Shown in pieces: positions 54,836-64,000 of a stretch of DNA of 64,000 bases. Location of the stretch: contig CM069593.1 of the NCBI GenBank assembly GCA_035771175.1, forward strand, positions 43,213,741-43,277,740, written 5' to 3'. Both the position numbers and the translations under genes were made by a program. Source of the stretch: Paratinospora sagittata (lineage: Eukaryota > Streptophyta > Magnoliopsida > Ranunculales > Menispermaceae). The number at the start of each line of letters is the position of its first letter. Position 1 is the stretch's first letter. Under the pieces are notes generated by a model that ran no database searches, had not been told where the DNA came from, and saw nothing but the letters and a program-made list of their open reading frames with translations.

Positions 54836-57394
54836 AAACATATAAACCAACCCCCCCTCTCCATTTTTCACACCAAATTCACTCCAAATTGTGATTTTTC
54901 CTCCTCTTTTCACTCATTTTGAGTTTTTAGTCTTTTGAGACTCTCTGTTCGAGACTCTCGGTGTAGTGCGACGAAGTTCTGTCTGGAGGAAAGCTCCAGA
55001 TCTGAAAAAGAAGAAGTTCTTATCTGAAGGTGGGGAACGAAACATAGGTTTGCGTGTTTTATAACTTTTATTAAAGTTTACATTCAGTTATTATTATATC
55101 TACTATTCATTTACACTGCGTTATGTCATATAATATTTATACTGTCGCACTTATACCTGTACACTTGGAATTCACGTATTATACTGTTATAATGCCGGAT
55201 TTGTGGTCAATCTGACTCAACTAGACTCGGTCTTGTCCTCAGTAACTTTAAATAGTGAACGGGAGGCAGCGGGCTTGTGACGCCCCGAAAATTATTTCAT
55301 CTAGCCCATAACCCAATTGCATTTTTTGCCCAAACTCCATGTGTTGTCTTGATATGTTTGGTGTTTGTTTGATGATTGTTTAATGTTTGTATAGTTGATG
55401 CTTGATAATGTATATAAATATATGTATCATAAATTGTATATGAGTCATGTTAAATTAAAGTATAATGCATATGTTATGATTTATGCATGGGCTCATTAAA
55501 CCATGAATTGATATGGGTTAGGATTGATTGAATAAAAGGATAAATGAAATTGAAAATTTGGTGTATTAAATGGATTGGACATTTAAAATACATGTGGTTG
55601 GTATGGGTAGTATGAGACCAACACATGTGAAGGTTGGTGCATGAAAGTGGACAAGTGTCCAATGCCCACTTCTCTTCTTCAAGGAAGTGCTAGAATGAGT
55701 GGAGGGAATCAAGGAGAGAATCAAGGAGAGAATTAAGGAGATAATCAAGGAGGGAATCAAGGAAGTGCTAGAAAGAGGTGAGTGGAGAAAAAGAAAAGAA
55801 GAGAAAGGAAAGAAGAAGAGAAGGAAGGAGAGAGTTGCAGGAGGAAGATCCCTGCGACGTTTCCATCAAAGTGGTGGATCTTTGGAATATAGGGTCAGAT
55901 TGAGCTCAAATTTTTTCAGCACGTTCGTAGCTTATGGTTCTTCATTCTGTCGGTGGAGATCTTGATCAGAGGTTTCGTCTAAGAGATCTAACCTCTCAAA
56001 CAAAGCTGGTCGGAAAGTCTGGATTTCTCGCACCGTCTCGCTCAAACTTATTGAACTCCTACATCTACCGTTAGATGGTTATCAAATTTTGGTATGTAGT
56101 GTACAACTGATATTTCTACATTCTGAACGGTGACGATCTTAATTAGAGGCTTTGTCTAAGAGATATAACCTCTCAAACAAAGCTGATCGGAATTTCTGGG
56201 TTTCTCGTGCCATTTCGGTCAAACTTGTAGATCTCCTCAATCTACCGTTGGATGGATATAAAATTTTTGCATGTAGTTTATGACAGATATATATGTATTC
56301 TGAACGGTTGAGATGTTTATAAGTCTAGTATTTTGTGTGATATAGCCATCTGAGTTTGGGTATTTGCAGCAGGAAAGGAGAAACTGTCTGATTATATACT
56401 TGTTCATCAAAGATACATATCTTTTCGGTCCACCGTTGGATTGGGCTGATGTTTGGACAGAAGGTTTGTTTCTTCACATAATTCAATATATACGGTTGAT
56501 TTTGTGATTACTTATTTCTATTGGTAGATTAATACATCTGAACAGAATATTAAATGAAGAATTGGTAAGGTACTTGTATTGGACCTAAATTTAGAATATG
56601 AACTTAGACATTTCCAAATAGCTTGCATGTCAACTATGTTGACCCTAGTTGCCATTGTTGATGAACCTATGATGCAAAATCAGTGATATACATGGCTGAA
56701 CATGGTGACCTAGTGTAAATCGACAATATGGCCTAAGCATGGAAAATTTCATATTTTAGGGCTTTTGATGCTTTTGGCCTAGAATCATTGAATTGATGCA
56801 ACTTATGTTTAATTAAGCATGATTAGAGTTGATTATGCTACTGATTTGGTGGTTGTGACCATATCATGGGTTAGGCCTACTTGTGATCAAGTGACCAAAT
56901 TTGGGCATGTTTATGCCTAAGGAATTGAAAATCAGTATTTTTGATTAATAGAATGGTTTATGTATGAGAACTATGCATTAGAGGCCTAAGTCATGTGATT
57001 TGAGTTGAATGATGGGATTAGATGGGATTTAGGCCTATTGTTTATATGTGGGCTGATTTAGGGTTGATGTGTAATGTCTATGTGATTGAGCATAGAAATT
57101 GATGTATGGTAGGATATTGATGTATGTTTCAGGATCTTGATTGGGTTCATTCGGTTTGGTGGTCGTGTGTGGTTAAATACTCTCGCGAGGCTTGGTTGTG
57201 AGTAGACTTCATTTATGATTATATCTTTTATGTCATCATATCACTTATATATATTGTATCTTGAAAGCATGAATGTGTTCTAATGTTTTGAATGATGCAT
57301 TGATTTGAGAAAACCTTATGACTTTGGTTGGACCCATCTATCTGGCTAATAGGGGGACTTAACATTGTCATAAGAGGGTTTTAGGAAAGAAAAT

Positions 57395-57498
57395 GATTGG
57401 GATCAACGGCACGGTGAAATAGACGTGTACTAGTAACCCAAATAAACATGATTGGGATCAACGGCACGGTGAAATAGACGTGTACTAGTAACCCAAGG
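57395..57498 (+). repeat. 55-bp tandem duplication in LTR-E
   Basis: The segment starting GATTGGGATCAACGGCACGG occurs twice in a row here (57395 and 57450). The LTR at 2410-5334 has a single copy, at about 3125-3180 in reverse. Confidence 0.85.
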
Positions 57499-58237
57499 CA
57501 TGTGGAATGTGGATCCAAATTGATAAACTTTTACTTGCATCGAACTTATTATAAATGCTTGATATCTATATGTTATGAGATTTTAATCATGCTACACATT
57601 GACATGCATACATGATATTTATTGATGAGTATTGATAACATATTTGAATTCTATTCACTGGGCATCGTTGGCTCACCCTCATTTTCCTCTTTCAGGTCCT
57701 TCTGTCCCGAATAAGGGCAAAGGAGTAGTCATATCTTGAGGGCCTTGCCTGCGAGAGAATCCAAGGCCTCGATGTGAGTTGAGAGGCATTTTGATTGAAT
57801 TGTGTTTTAAATTATGAAGTACTATATTTTGGATTATGTAATTATAACACTTACCACATTGTAGTATGGGTGAGTTGGGACTTGTTAGATAGACTATGTT
57901 GGCATATGACGATTTTATTTGTACCCACAATTTTGGACTTTATGAGTATGTCAATTTTAATGGACTGTAGGGATTATGATTATTATTTATGGTTCATTTT
58001 TTTTTATGGATTATCTCTTGTCTTGGATGATTAATACGGTGGGTAGTTTTGTTTAATACCTTTTGATATCATATCGTTGTTTGGGATAAGGCTTGTAGAG
58101 TCTCAACCACCTCACGGGAGTTGAGGAGTGGTCGGAGATACCTACGCCTGGCGTCCCGCCCCGGCATTCCGCACGCCATTCCCTGCGGGGTTGGTGGTCC
58201 GGGGCGCGGGGTCGCCACAGTTGGTATAAGGCCTTTT

Positions 58238-58654
58238 TGTCGCACCCTGGGTTGCACCACGTGCCCGCTACCCAGGTGCGGGCGCACCCCCTCGGGGCGA
58301 ACGCCTAGCCATTATGGATCCATAATATTGTCCCATCTCGGCCAGCCACGCCACACAAGGACGCCGGTCACCGAGATCATTTATCCATATTATTCACACT
58401 CCCATGAATGGATACTCAAGTTGCGAAATCTAACCTTATGAGGAAGAGGTTGCGAGTTCAAACTTGGGGGAGGCCCTATATTATTCATGGGAGTGTGAAT
58501 AATATGGATAAATGATCTCGTTGTTCGGCGTCCTTGTGTGGCGTGGCTGGCCGAGATGGGACAATATTATGAATCCATAATGGCTAGGCGTTCGCCCCGA
58601 GGGGGTGCGCCCGCACCTGGGTAGGGGGCACGCTGTGCAACCCAGGGTGTGACA
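58238..58654. repeat. Long palindrome, 172-bp arms, 73-bp loop
   Basis: Arms 58238-58409 and 58483-58654 are close reverse complements, with tips TGTCGCACCCTGGG / CCCAGGGTGTGACA. The loop (58410-58482) is anonymous and includes GAGGTTGCGAGTTCAAACTT. GC-rich, with a very stable predicted hairpin. Confidence 0.9.
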
Positions 58655-59532
58655 GGGCTGCTCTAGGCGATTGATATTTAAGCAGACCTTGTGTCTCACC
58701 TCTCAACTGGGGACTGATCTAGTTGGTCTTATTGAAAGTTATCAGCTTATACAAGTAATACTGAATGTCCTAACCTTGCACGTCGTGATACCGACTCTGA
58801 TAAGGATCACCAGACGTTGCCAAAGTCAGTGTAAATGTCAAGAAAAGACCAGACCAGTTCATGCATTGGCATCATACATATCACCACCTAGGGACGTATA
58901 TGGTTTATGACTCATAGAATAGTTAGGAGCATTACTCGCTATTCATTATATTTCTCTGGAGAGGGACGTACATGAGAACACGGCTACGTTCGGGGAGGGA
59001 CATCAGTATGTGAATCCAGAGCATCGTTCCTGAGGAGGGACGTACAGTGAGAACCTGGCTACGTCCGGGGAAGGACACCTGTACGTGAAATCAGACGATG
59101 TACGTTCATCAAACCATTACGAGACGGTGTCATGCATACATACATATTGATTGATTATGATGCTCACATGTGTATTTAAGATATTTGATATTGAAGTATG
59201 CTTTATTAATTGTTATACTCACGAACTATTTACCCTTTGAGCACGTTAAGCTCACTCCATTATTACCCAAATTTTCACAGGAAATTAGGGTGGACTGGGT
59301 GCAGGTTTATGGGGCCCACATTTTGTATCATTCATTAGGGATTTTGGGGAGTATGTTCCATTGACCGTTTCATGTACAAATTATATTCTGAATTAAATGA
59401 AATCAGATTTGTACTATGTACTATATTTTTCGCTGCGCACTCTGTTGTTACCTTTATTATTGTTCCAAATGTGCGCCCCCTCCGCGAGTGTACCGTTGGT
59501 TTAGGCGCGTCCGGCCGGGGTGTGACATTTAA

Positions 59533-59543
59533 TGGTATCAGAG
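59533..59543 (+). promoter_or_regulatory. Primer-binding site of the Gypsy-B provirus
   Basis: TGGTATCAGAG after the LTR end: complementary to initiator Met-tRNA. Confidence 0.88.
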
Positions 59544-59598
59544 TGTACAGTCCACGGCCCCCCCAAGTCCACCAAATTAGGGGAAGAAAAATGTTATA

Positions 59599-59638
<40 letters not shown>

Positions 59639-60240
59639 CTATATATATGAATCATATATAGTTAAGATTTGTATTAAATATATATCTAGAAAACTATATG
59701 ATTTTTATATAGTTTGATTTAAATATATATATAGTTGTGATTTATGAAAACTATATATATTGTTATGATTAAATATATATATCTATATATCTATGCATAT
59801 AGGAGATATATATATACCTTGTTACGAATGAAAAAAAATTTGGATAAAAAATAATAATTATTAGATATATATATATATCTAGAACTATATATATATGTCA
59901 ATTATATATAGTGAGATCTATATTAAATATATATCTAGAAAACTATGTATATTGATGATTAAATATATATATCTATATATCCATGCATATAGGAGATATA
60001 TATATACCATGTTATTATTGATGAAAAATTTTATTAGATATATATATCTCTAAAACTATATATATATATATATATATATATGTGTCAATTATATATAGTG
60101 AGATTTATATTAAATATATATCTAGAAAACTATATGATTTTTATATAGTTTGATTTAAATATACATATAGTCATGACTTATTAAAAATTAGATGTATAGT
60201 TATGATTGAATATATATATCTATATACCTTAGTATATATG
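59599..60240 (+). repeat. AT-rich tandem repeat in the Gypsy-B leader
   Basis: About three diverged units of roughly 190-250 bp. Shared marks are AATATATATCTAGAAAACTA (about 59676, 59924, 60113) and GCATATAGGAGATATATATA (about 59795, 59984). It includes runs of (TA)n. Confidence 0.85.
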
Positions 60241-60337
60241 GTTGATGGCTCGATTGTCCCATATGTGGAGGGTAGGTCATTGGCATTGGGGGAAAGTATT
60301 GGTTGTACGGGTGATTCCTAGGTGGAAGGTAATTGTT

Positions 60338-61321
60338 TTAATTGTACGGGGATCCCCTAATTGGAACCCCTTGGGCATTTGACGTAGGATTCTGATTTGT
60401 CTCGTTATTTGGTACTTCCCTGACAGGAATCTTGCGTCGACTTCTTCGAAGACAACGTCCATGTTTGTCTCTCATTTTCTCGGCATTTCCTATCGTCGTG
60501 CCGAATACTTCCTCGTCAGTTACCCCTCCCCTCGAGACGTATATCTTGAAGATAGAAGATGTTGTCACTGGTTCAATGATTTGTCTCGAAGTCCCATCAA
60601 AAGTGTTGATGTTTGCTTCGTATAGCATCCTCATGATCAAGACTCCGTAACCGAGGAATTCCTTTCTTAAAGGGTTTTGAATCACCCTCAACATTTGTTG
60701 GATGATGATGGGTGGTAGGGAGACCTTTATTTCCTTCTCTATGCAATATAATACGAGAAGTTGGGCCCTTGACATAGTGCCATTAGCCCCCCTTTCTGAC
60801 AAGATGTTGCCGAACACGATCTTTCCAAGGCCGGCAAGAGATGGCTTAAGATAATTTTTTGGGAGGTTTGTGAACGTCGATTGAGTGTATGGCTCCTTGG
60901 TGAGGGAATTGAATAATTGTTCATTAGACTCTGCGATCTCTGTAATTGTCTGGGGTTCATGTGGATCAATAATTCTCTCCTCAATCGGAATCTCCATAAG
61001 TCGAGCGATGATTTCGACGTTAATAGGAGTTTTTATCCCCATGACTGTTGTCTCTAATACAGGGCTAATTCCCTCTTCTGGAAGTCCCACGCGATTCATG
61101 GCTTCGTAGAAAGATCTCACTAAGCTGTAAGAGACGTGACCCTCAACTTTTGTTATGTTCAACCAACCTAGAGTTGCGAGTTTGTCGTGAAGGATTGGGC
61201 GGAGGTGGAGATCTCTATTGTCAATGCTCCTCATAGTCATAACCTCCCTCTTGAACAATTCCTTGAGTCTAGAGGGAATAGGTTCCCTACTACTGGAAGT
61301 TGCTCCTTCACATGAGGCCAT
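60338..61321 (-). CDS. Antisense ORF in Gypsy-B, plant transposon-protein domain, 327 aa
   Basis: An uninterrupted minus-strand frame opposite in sense to the provirus, starting MASCEGATSSSREPIPSRLK. Residues about 45-130 (LATLGWLNITKVEGHVSYSL, VRSFYEAMNRVGLPE, then TVMGIKTPINVEIIARLMEI) resemble the domain annotated in many plant genomes as putative plant transposon protein (Pfam Transposase_32 type, by memory). The C-terminus is basic (RRSRRK). No catalytic motif is evident and the function is unknown. Its integrity contrasts with the five stops in the gag that follows on the other strand. It could be an element-encoded accessory gene or a captured host-like gene. I saw no intron. Confidence 0.6.
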   Translation of the reverse strand: MASCEGATSSSREPIPSRLKELFKREVMTMRSIDNRDLHLRPILHDKLATLGWLNITKVEGHVSYSLVRSFYEAMNRVGLPEEGISPVLETTVMGIKTPINVEIIARLMEIPIEERIIDPHEPQTITEIAESNEQLFNSLTKEPYTQSTFTNLPKNYLKPSLAGLGKIVFGNILSERGANGTMSRAQLLVLYCIEKEIKVSLPPIIIQQMLRVIQNPLRKEFLGYGVLIMRMLYEANINTFDGTSRQIIEPVTTSSIFKIYVSRGGVTDEEVFGTTIGNAEKMRDKHGRCLRRSRRKIPVREVPNNETNQNPTSNAQGVPIRGSPYN

Positions 61322-61455
61322 TTCTTGCTGAAAGAAAAATGATTACTGGCATTGTAAACTTTTCTTTTATATATGAATGAAATGTTTTATTTAAAGACTA
61401 TCTTTGGTGGGCCGACTTACAACCATTCATTATTTTGTATCACTAACTTTGGAAT

Positions 61456-61706
61456 GGTATGGGACATAACAAAATTGGAAGATACTAAATAAAATGTGGA
61501 AGTAAGAAAACCCATGACCTTGTATGAAAAGAAACATTTGGAGAAAGTTGCATTACTATTATTATCACTAAGTTTATACGGTATGGGACGAGTAAATTTG
61601 GACGTACTATTAGTGAACTTCTGTTCAGTCAATGTTTTTAGAGACTGTGTTCATGCAACTTAACTTGGTTAACACCCTTATTACCAAAGTCATGTGGTAT
61701 GGGACA
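61456..61706 (+). repeat. Leader motif triplet in Gypsy-B
   Basis: GGTATGGGAC at 61456, 61580 and 61696 (spacing 124 and 116), each followed within about 8-16 bp by TTGGA. It is the same motif, number and approximate spacing as in the Gypsy-C leaders. Confidence 0.85.
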
Positions 61707-62127
61707 CATGAACTTGGATAATAATCGAAAAGACTAAGAGTAAGAGTTTGAATATATAAGATTGCGATAGAACGTTAGATTAGGATATTTACCGAGACAA
61801 ATCTTAGAATTCTTATGACTCGAATGAATTTTCAATGAAATATATATATGTATGTTCACAAAGACCAAAACCAAATCATTTGAAATACTTGCAAAGTTTT
61901 ATACTTATTATATAAACATTCTAACCTTGTTTGTTTTTACACCATGGCCAAACATACGAGATATATAAGATTTTTTGATTCCTCAACAAGAACCTTACAC
62001 TATACTTAGAAAAATAGGTGATTTTAATATTGCAGTACTCTCGAAATTGTTGCTGAGCATACTATAACATTATACTTGGTTACAGTTCCTAAATCTTGGT
62101 TTTATTTTTCTCCTTGCCAGTGAGAAA

Positions 62128-64000
62128 ATGCAAACCAGGAAGAGAAGAAGGCCACGTACTGTTCGTCCAGCAGTAGAGGCACCTCCTGAGATTCAGGAAC
62201 CGCCGCCTCCGAAAACAGCACAGGCCACACCCGACACTGCCACTACATCTGGACAGGCAATACCACACCCACCCGCACCCTTTGCCATGCCTTCAAGCAT
62301 GGAAACCTTCTTCGCCGAATTTATTGAGGCGATGAAGGTCACTGTTCAAACTGTCGTTCGTGAGACCACGACAAGTCAGGTTGCCACTGTTCAGGCACCT
62401 GCACGATTTGGATCAGAATCTCAAACCGATCAGATTACTAAGTACAAGAGGCTACAACCTCTTACTTTTGCTGGCACCATTGAGGCTGATGAGGTGCAAA
62501 AGTGGCTGGATGAGTCAAAGAAGGCTCTTGATGCAATGGGAGTCGATGAGACTCGCAAAATTCTACTAGCGACCTACCAACTTGTTGGTGGGGAAAACAC
62601 ATGGTGGATGACAGTGAAAGAGGACCCAAGGGTCAACATAGCAGATATGACTTGGCAATAGTTCGAGTCAATGTTTATTGATGACTATTTTCCCAGCGCT
62701 GTGAAGAGGCAAAAGCGTCAGGAATTCGCTAAGTTATACCAGGGCACCATGACAGTCAGGGAATATGCTGGAAAGTTCAAAGAATTATCAGTCTACTCTT
62801 TCTCCACCATCTCAACGGAGCAAGATAAGACTGAGAAATTTTATAATGGCCTTCGTCATGATATTTGACAAGCCTTGTCAATCTTAGATCTCAAGATTTA
62901 CAAGGAGGTTGTTGACAAGACCATGAGCTTTGAACAAGAGAAGATTTTACAGGAGCAGAGAATGAATAAGGGAAAACGACCTGCAACGTTTTCCCAACAG
63001 GGCTCGCAACAGGGCAATAAGAAGAAGCTCTACTACAATCAAAACCCAACCCTCCCAGCCCCTGTTTCGAAGAATGAGGCCACAACACCTGCGGCTGAAC
63101 CTTCTAACCCTAACCATCAGAGTTTTTGAAATCATGGCCGTGGAGGTCGTTTTGGAAGGGGTGGCCGTAAAAACGGCAATGGCAGAGGTGGTGGTCGACA
63201 CCACAATCAGCAAGGCCAGCAGAACAATCAGAATGGCCAACAAAACAATCAGTAGTACAGGCCGACTTGTTTCAACCGTGGCCAGCAGGGCCATGTAAAA
63301 TATCTCTGTCCCCACATTCAGCAACCTATTCCCGTTGTTCCAATCCATCAAGCACCACCTGCTACTAATTTCCAACCTAGGCAGAATTAGCATAACCAGG
63401 GTCAACGAAATCAGGGCAGAGCATTTGCCATCGCTCAACAACCCCTCCCAGACAACAATGTAGTTGAAGGTACCTTTTCTTTGTTCAATACAATGGTGCA
63501 TGTTTTGTTTGATTTAGGTGCTACGCATTCTTTTATATCGTCGGCATTGGTAAGACATTTAGGCCTGCATCCTGAACCCACAAACATCACACTCCATGTT
63601 ATATCACCGTTCGGATCTGGTACTGACGTGAATTTGCAGTGTTCTCGATGTGAGCTTCGAAATGTCAGAACATATAATATATGCAGATCTTTTTGTGATG
63701 GATATTGAAGACTTTGACATCATCCTCGGCATGGACTGGCTAGCACCATTGAATGCAAAGATCGACTGTATGAAGAAGCAAGTTCAGTTAACCTTGCCTA
63801 CAGGAGAGTTGGCCAAGATTCAGGGAACAAGGAAATGGATACACAAATCAATAGTTGCACTTCTCAAGGCACAACTTCGAGCTCTATCCCTTGGTGACGG
63901 AAATGAATCACCAGCAATGTACCCTCTCGAAATACATAATGTTCTAGTCATATCTGAATTCCCAACAATTTTTCTGAATGACCTTCCTGGTCTACCTCCA
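62128..64000 (+). pseudogene. Gypsy-B gag-protease-RT start, five stops, runs off the window
   Basis: From MQTRKRRRPRTVRPAVEAPP, a single frame gives the gag domain (LQPLTFAGTIEADEVQKWLD, YQLVGGENTWWMTVKEDP, FKELSVYSFSTISTEQ), a G/N/Q-rich linker, a degenerate knuckle CFNRGQQGHVKYLC (second cysteine lost), and the protease motif VLFDLGATHSFISS (serine of DSGA changed to L). After a frameshift between about 63620 and 63690 it continues FVMDIEDFDIILGMDWLAPL to DLPGLPP at the edge. Stops: TAG 62659, TGA 62866, TGA 63127, TAG 63253, TAG 63388. It is chromovirus-like and inactive. Confidence 0.88.

Larger units (their letters stand above)
55276..58654 (+). mobile_element. LTR-E plus terminal palindrome, one insertion unit
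   Basis: The unit is flanked by GGGCT at 55271-55275 and 58655-58659. It consists of a complete LTR-E (55276-58219, TGTGACGCCCC...GTCGCCACA), a primer-binding-site-like TTGGTATAAGGCC (58221-58233), and a 172-bp-armed palindrome (58238-58654) whose outer edge is the right end of the unit. No second LTR-E is present. Inside the LTR are the imperfect ~180-bp duplication (about 55960-56180) and short GGAGAGAATCAA-type repeats (55700-55765). Confidence 0.85.
54525..59527 (+). mobile_element. Gypsy-B 5' LTR, split by LTR-E
   Basis: Starts TGTAATACCCTG, contains a U3 minisatellite (54560-54835) and TATA box (about 54839-54848), is interrupted at 55276-58654, and resumes to end GGGGTGTGACA at 59527, five bases before a primer-binding site. 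Without the insertion the LTR is about 1.62 kb. It is the 5' LTR of the provirus that runs off the right edge. Confidence 0.9.

Noticed and set aside
54507..54922. Gly/Pro-rich, collagen-like open frames on both strands
   Set aside because: They are produced by the 20-21 bp repeat units with few stops in several frames. There is no conserved start and no homology.
58410..58482. tRNA-derived SINE (B-box-like GAGTTCAAACTT in the palindrome loop)
   Set aside because: The match to a polymerase III B box is incomplete (final C missing), I find no A box at the right distance and no poly(A) tail.

Overview
This is a transposon-dense stretch of nuclear DNA from a flowering plant, probably a eudicot. 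The signs are spliced genes with GT-AG introns, copia and gypsy LTR retrotransposons primed by initiator Met-tRNA (TGGTATCAGAGC-type sites), FAR1/MULE-derived coding fragments, hAT-type MITEs and long AT-rich spacers. I cannot name the species. I saw no rRNA, tRNA or CRISPR feature, and nothing bacterial.

Family names used here are mine. Copia-A is a minus-strand copia element found three times (818-7006, 25753-29228, 38998-44365), plus LTR pieces at 11430-12723 and 52801-53965. Gypsy-B has LTRs starting TGTAATAC (1-817, 21847-23115, 54525-59527) and an internal region from 59528. Gypsy-C lies on the minus strand at 7007-11429 and on the plus strand at 34301-38997. LTR-D occurs at 24527-25752, 29839-31043 and 44366-46475. 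LTR-E occurs at 2410-5334 and 55276-58219. LTR-F is a young non-autonomous element with 141-bp LTRs (14846-17393).

The non-transposon core is a large inverted duplication. The left arm runs about 12.4-24.5 kb and the right arm about 53.0-46.5 kb, reversed. Each arm carries an apparently intact 15-exon gene for a 476-residue protein with two TFIIS N-terminal/LW (MED26-type) domains: 17525-20454 on plus and 51677-48731 on minus. Their coding sequences differ at eight positions, all amino-acid changing. The left arm also keeps exon 1 of a KTF1/RDM3 (SPT5-like) gene just upstream, which the right arm has lost by deletion, and has LTR-F inserted in the promoter or 5' leader. A third, broken copy of the MED26-like locus survives as intron 12/exon 12 and exon 13 scraps flanking Copia-A pieces. 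A FAR1-like pseudogene and an AT-rich spacer occur three times (left, middle 29.2-33.6 kb, right).

Layout: 0-12.7 kb nested copia/gypsy debris; 12.7-24.5 kb left arm; 24.5-29.2 kb LTR-D and copia; 29.2-33.6 kb middle copy with a FAR1 pseudogene; 33.6-44.4 kb Gypsy-C and copia; 44.4-53 kb right arm; 53-64 kb copia LTR, then a Gypsy-B provirus whose 5' LTR is split by LTR-E. Between its LTR and a gag riddled with stops, the provirus carries an intact 327-codon antisense ORF. The only likely functional host genes are the two MED26-like paralogues. The most unusual signals are the promoter-proximal palindromic minisatellites in Gypsy-B LTRs, a 117-bp-spaced motif in the leaders of two gypsy families, the antisense ORF, and two elements built from long inverted arms. 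All homology calls were made by eye, without database searches.
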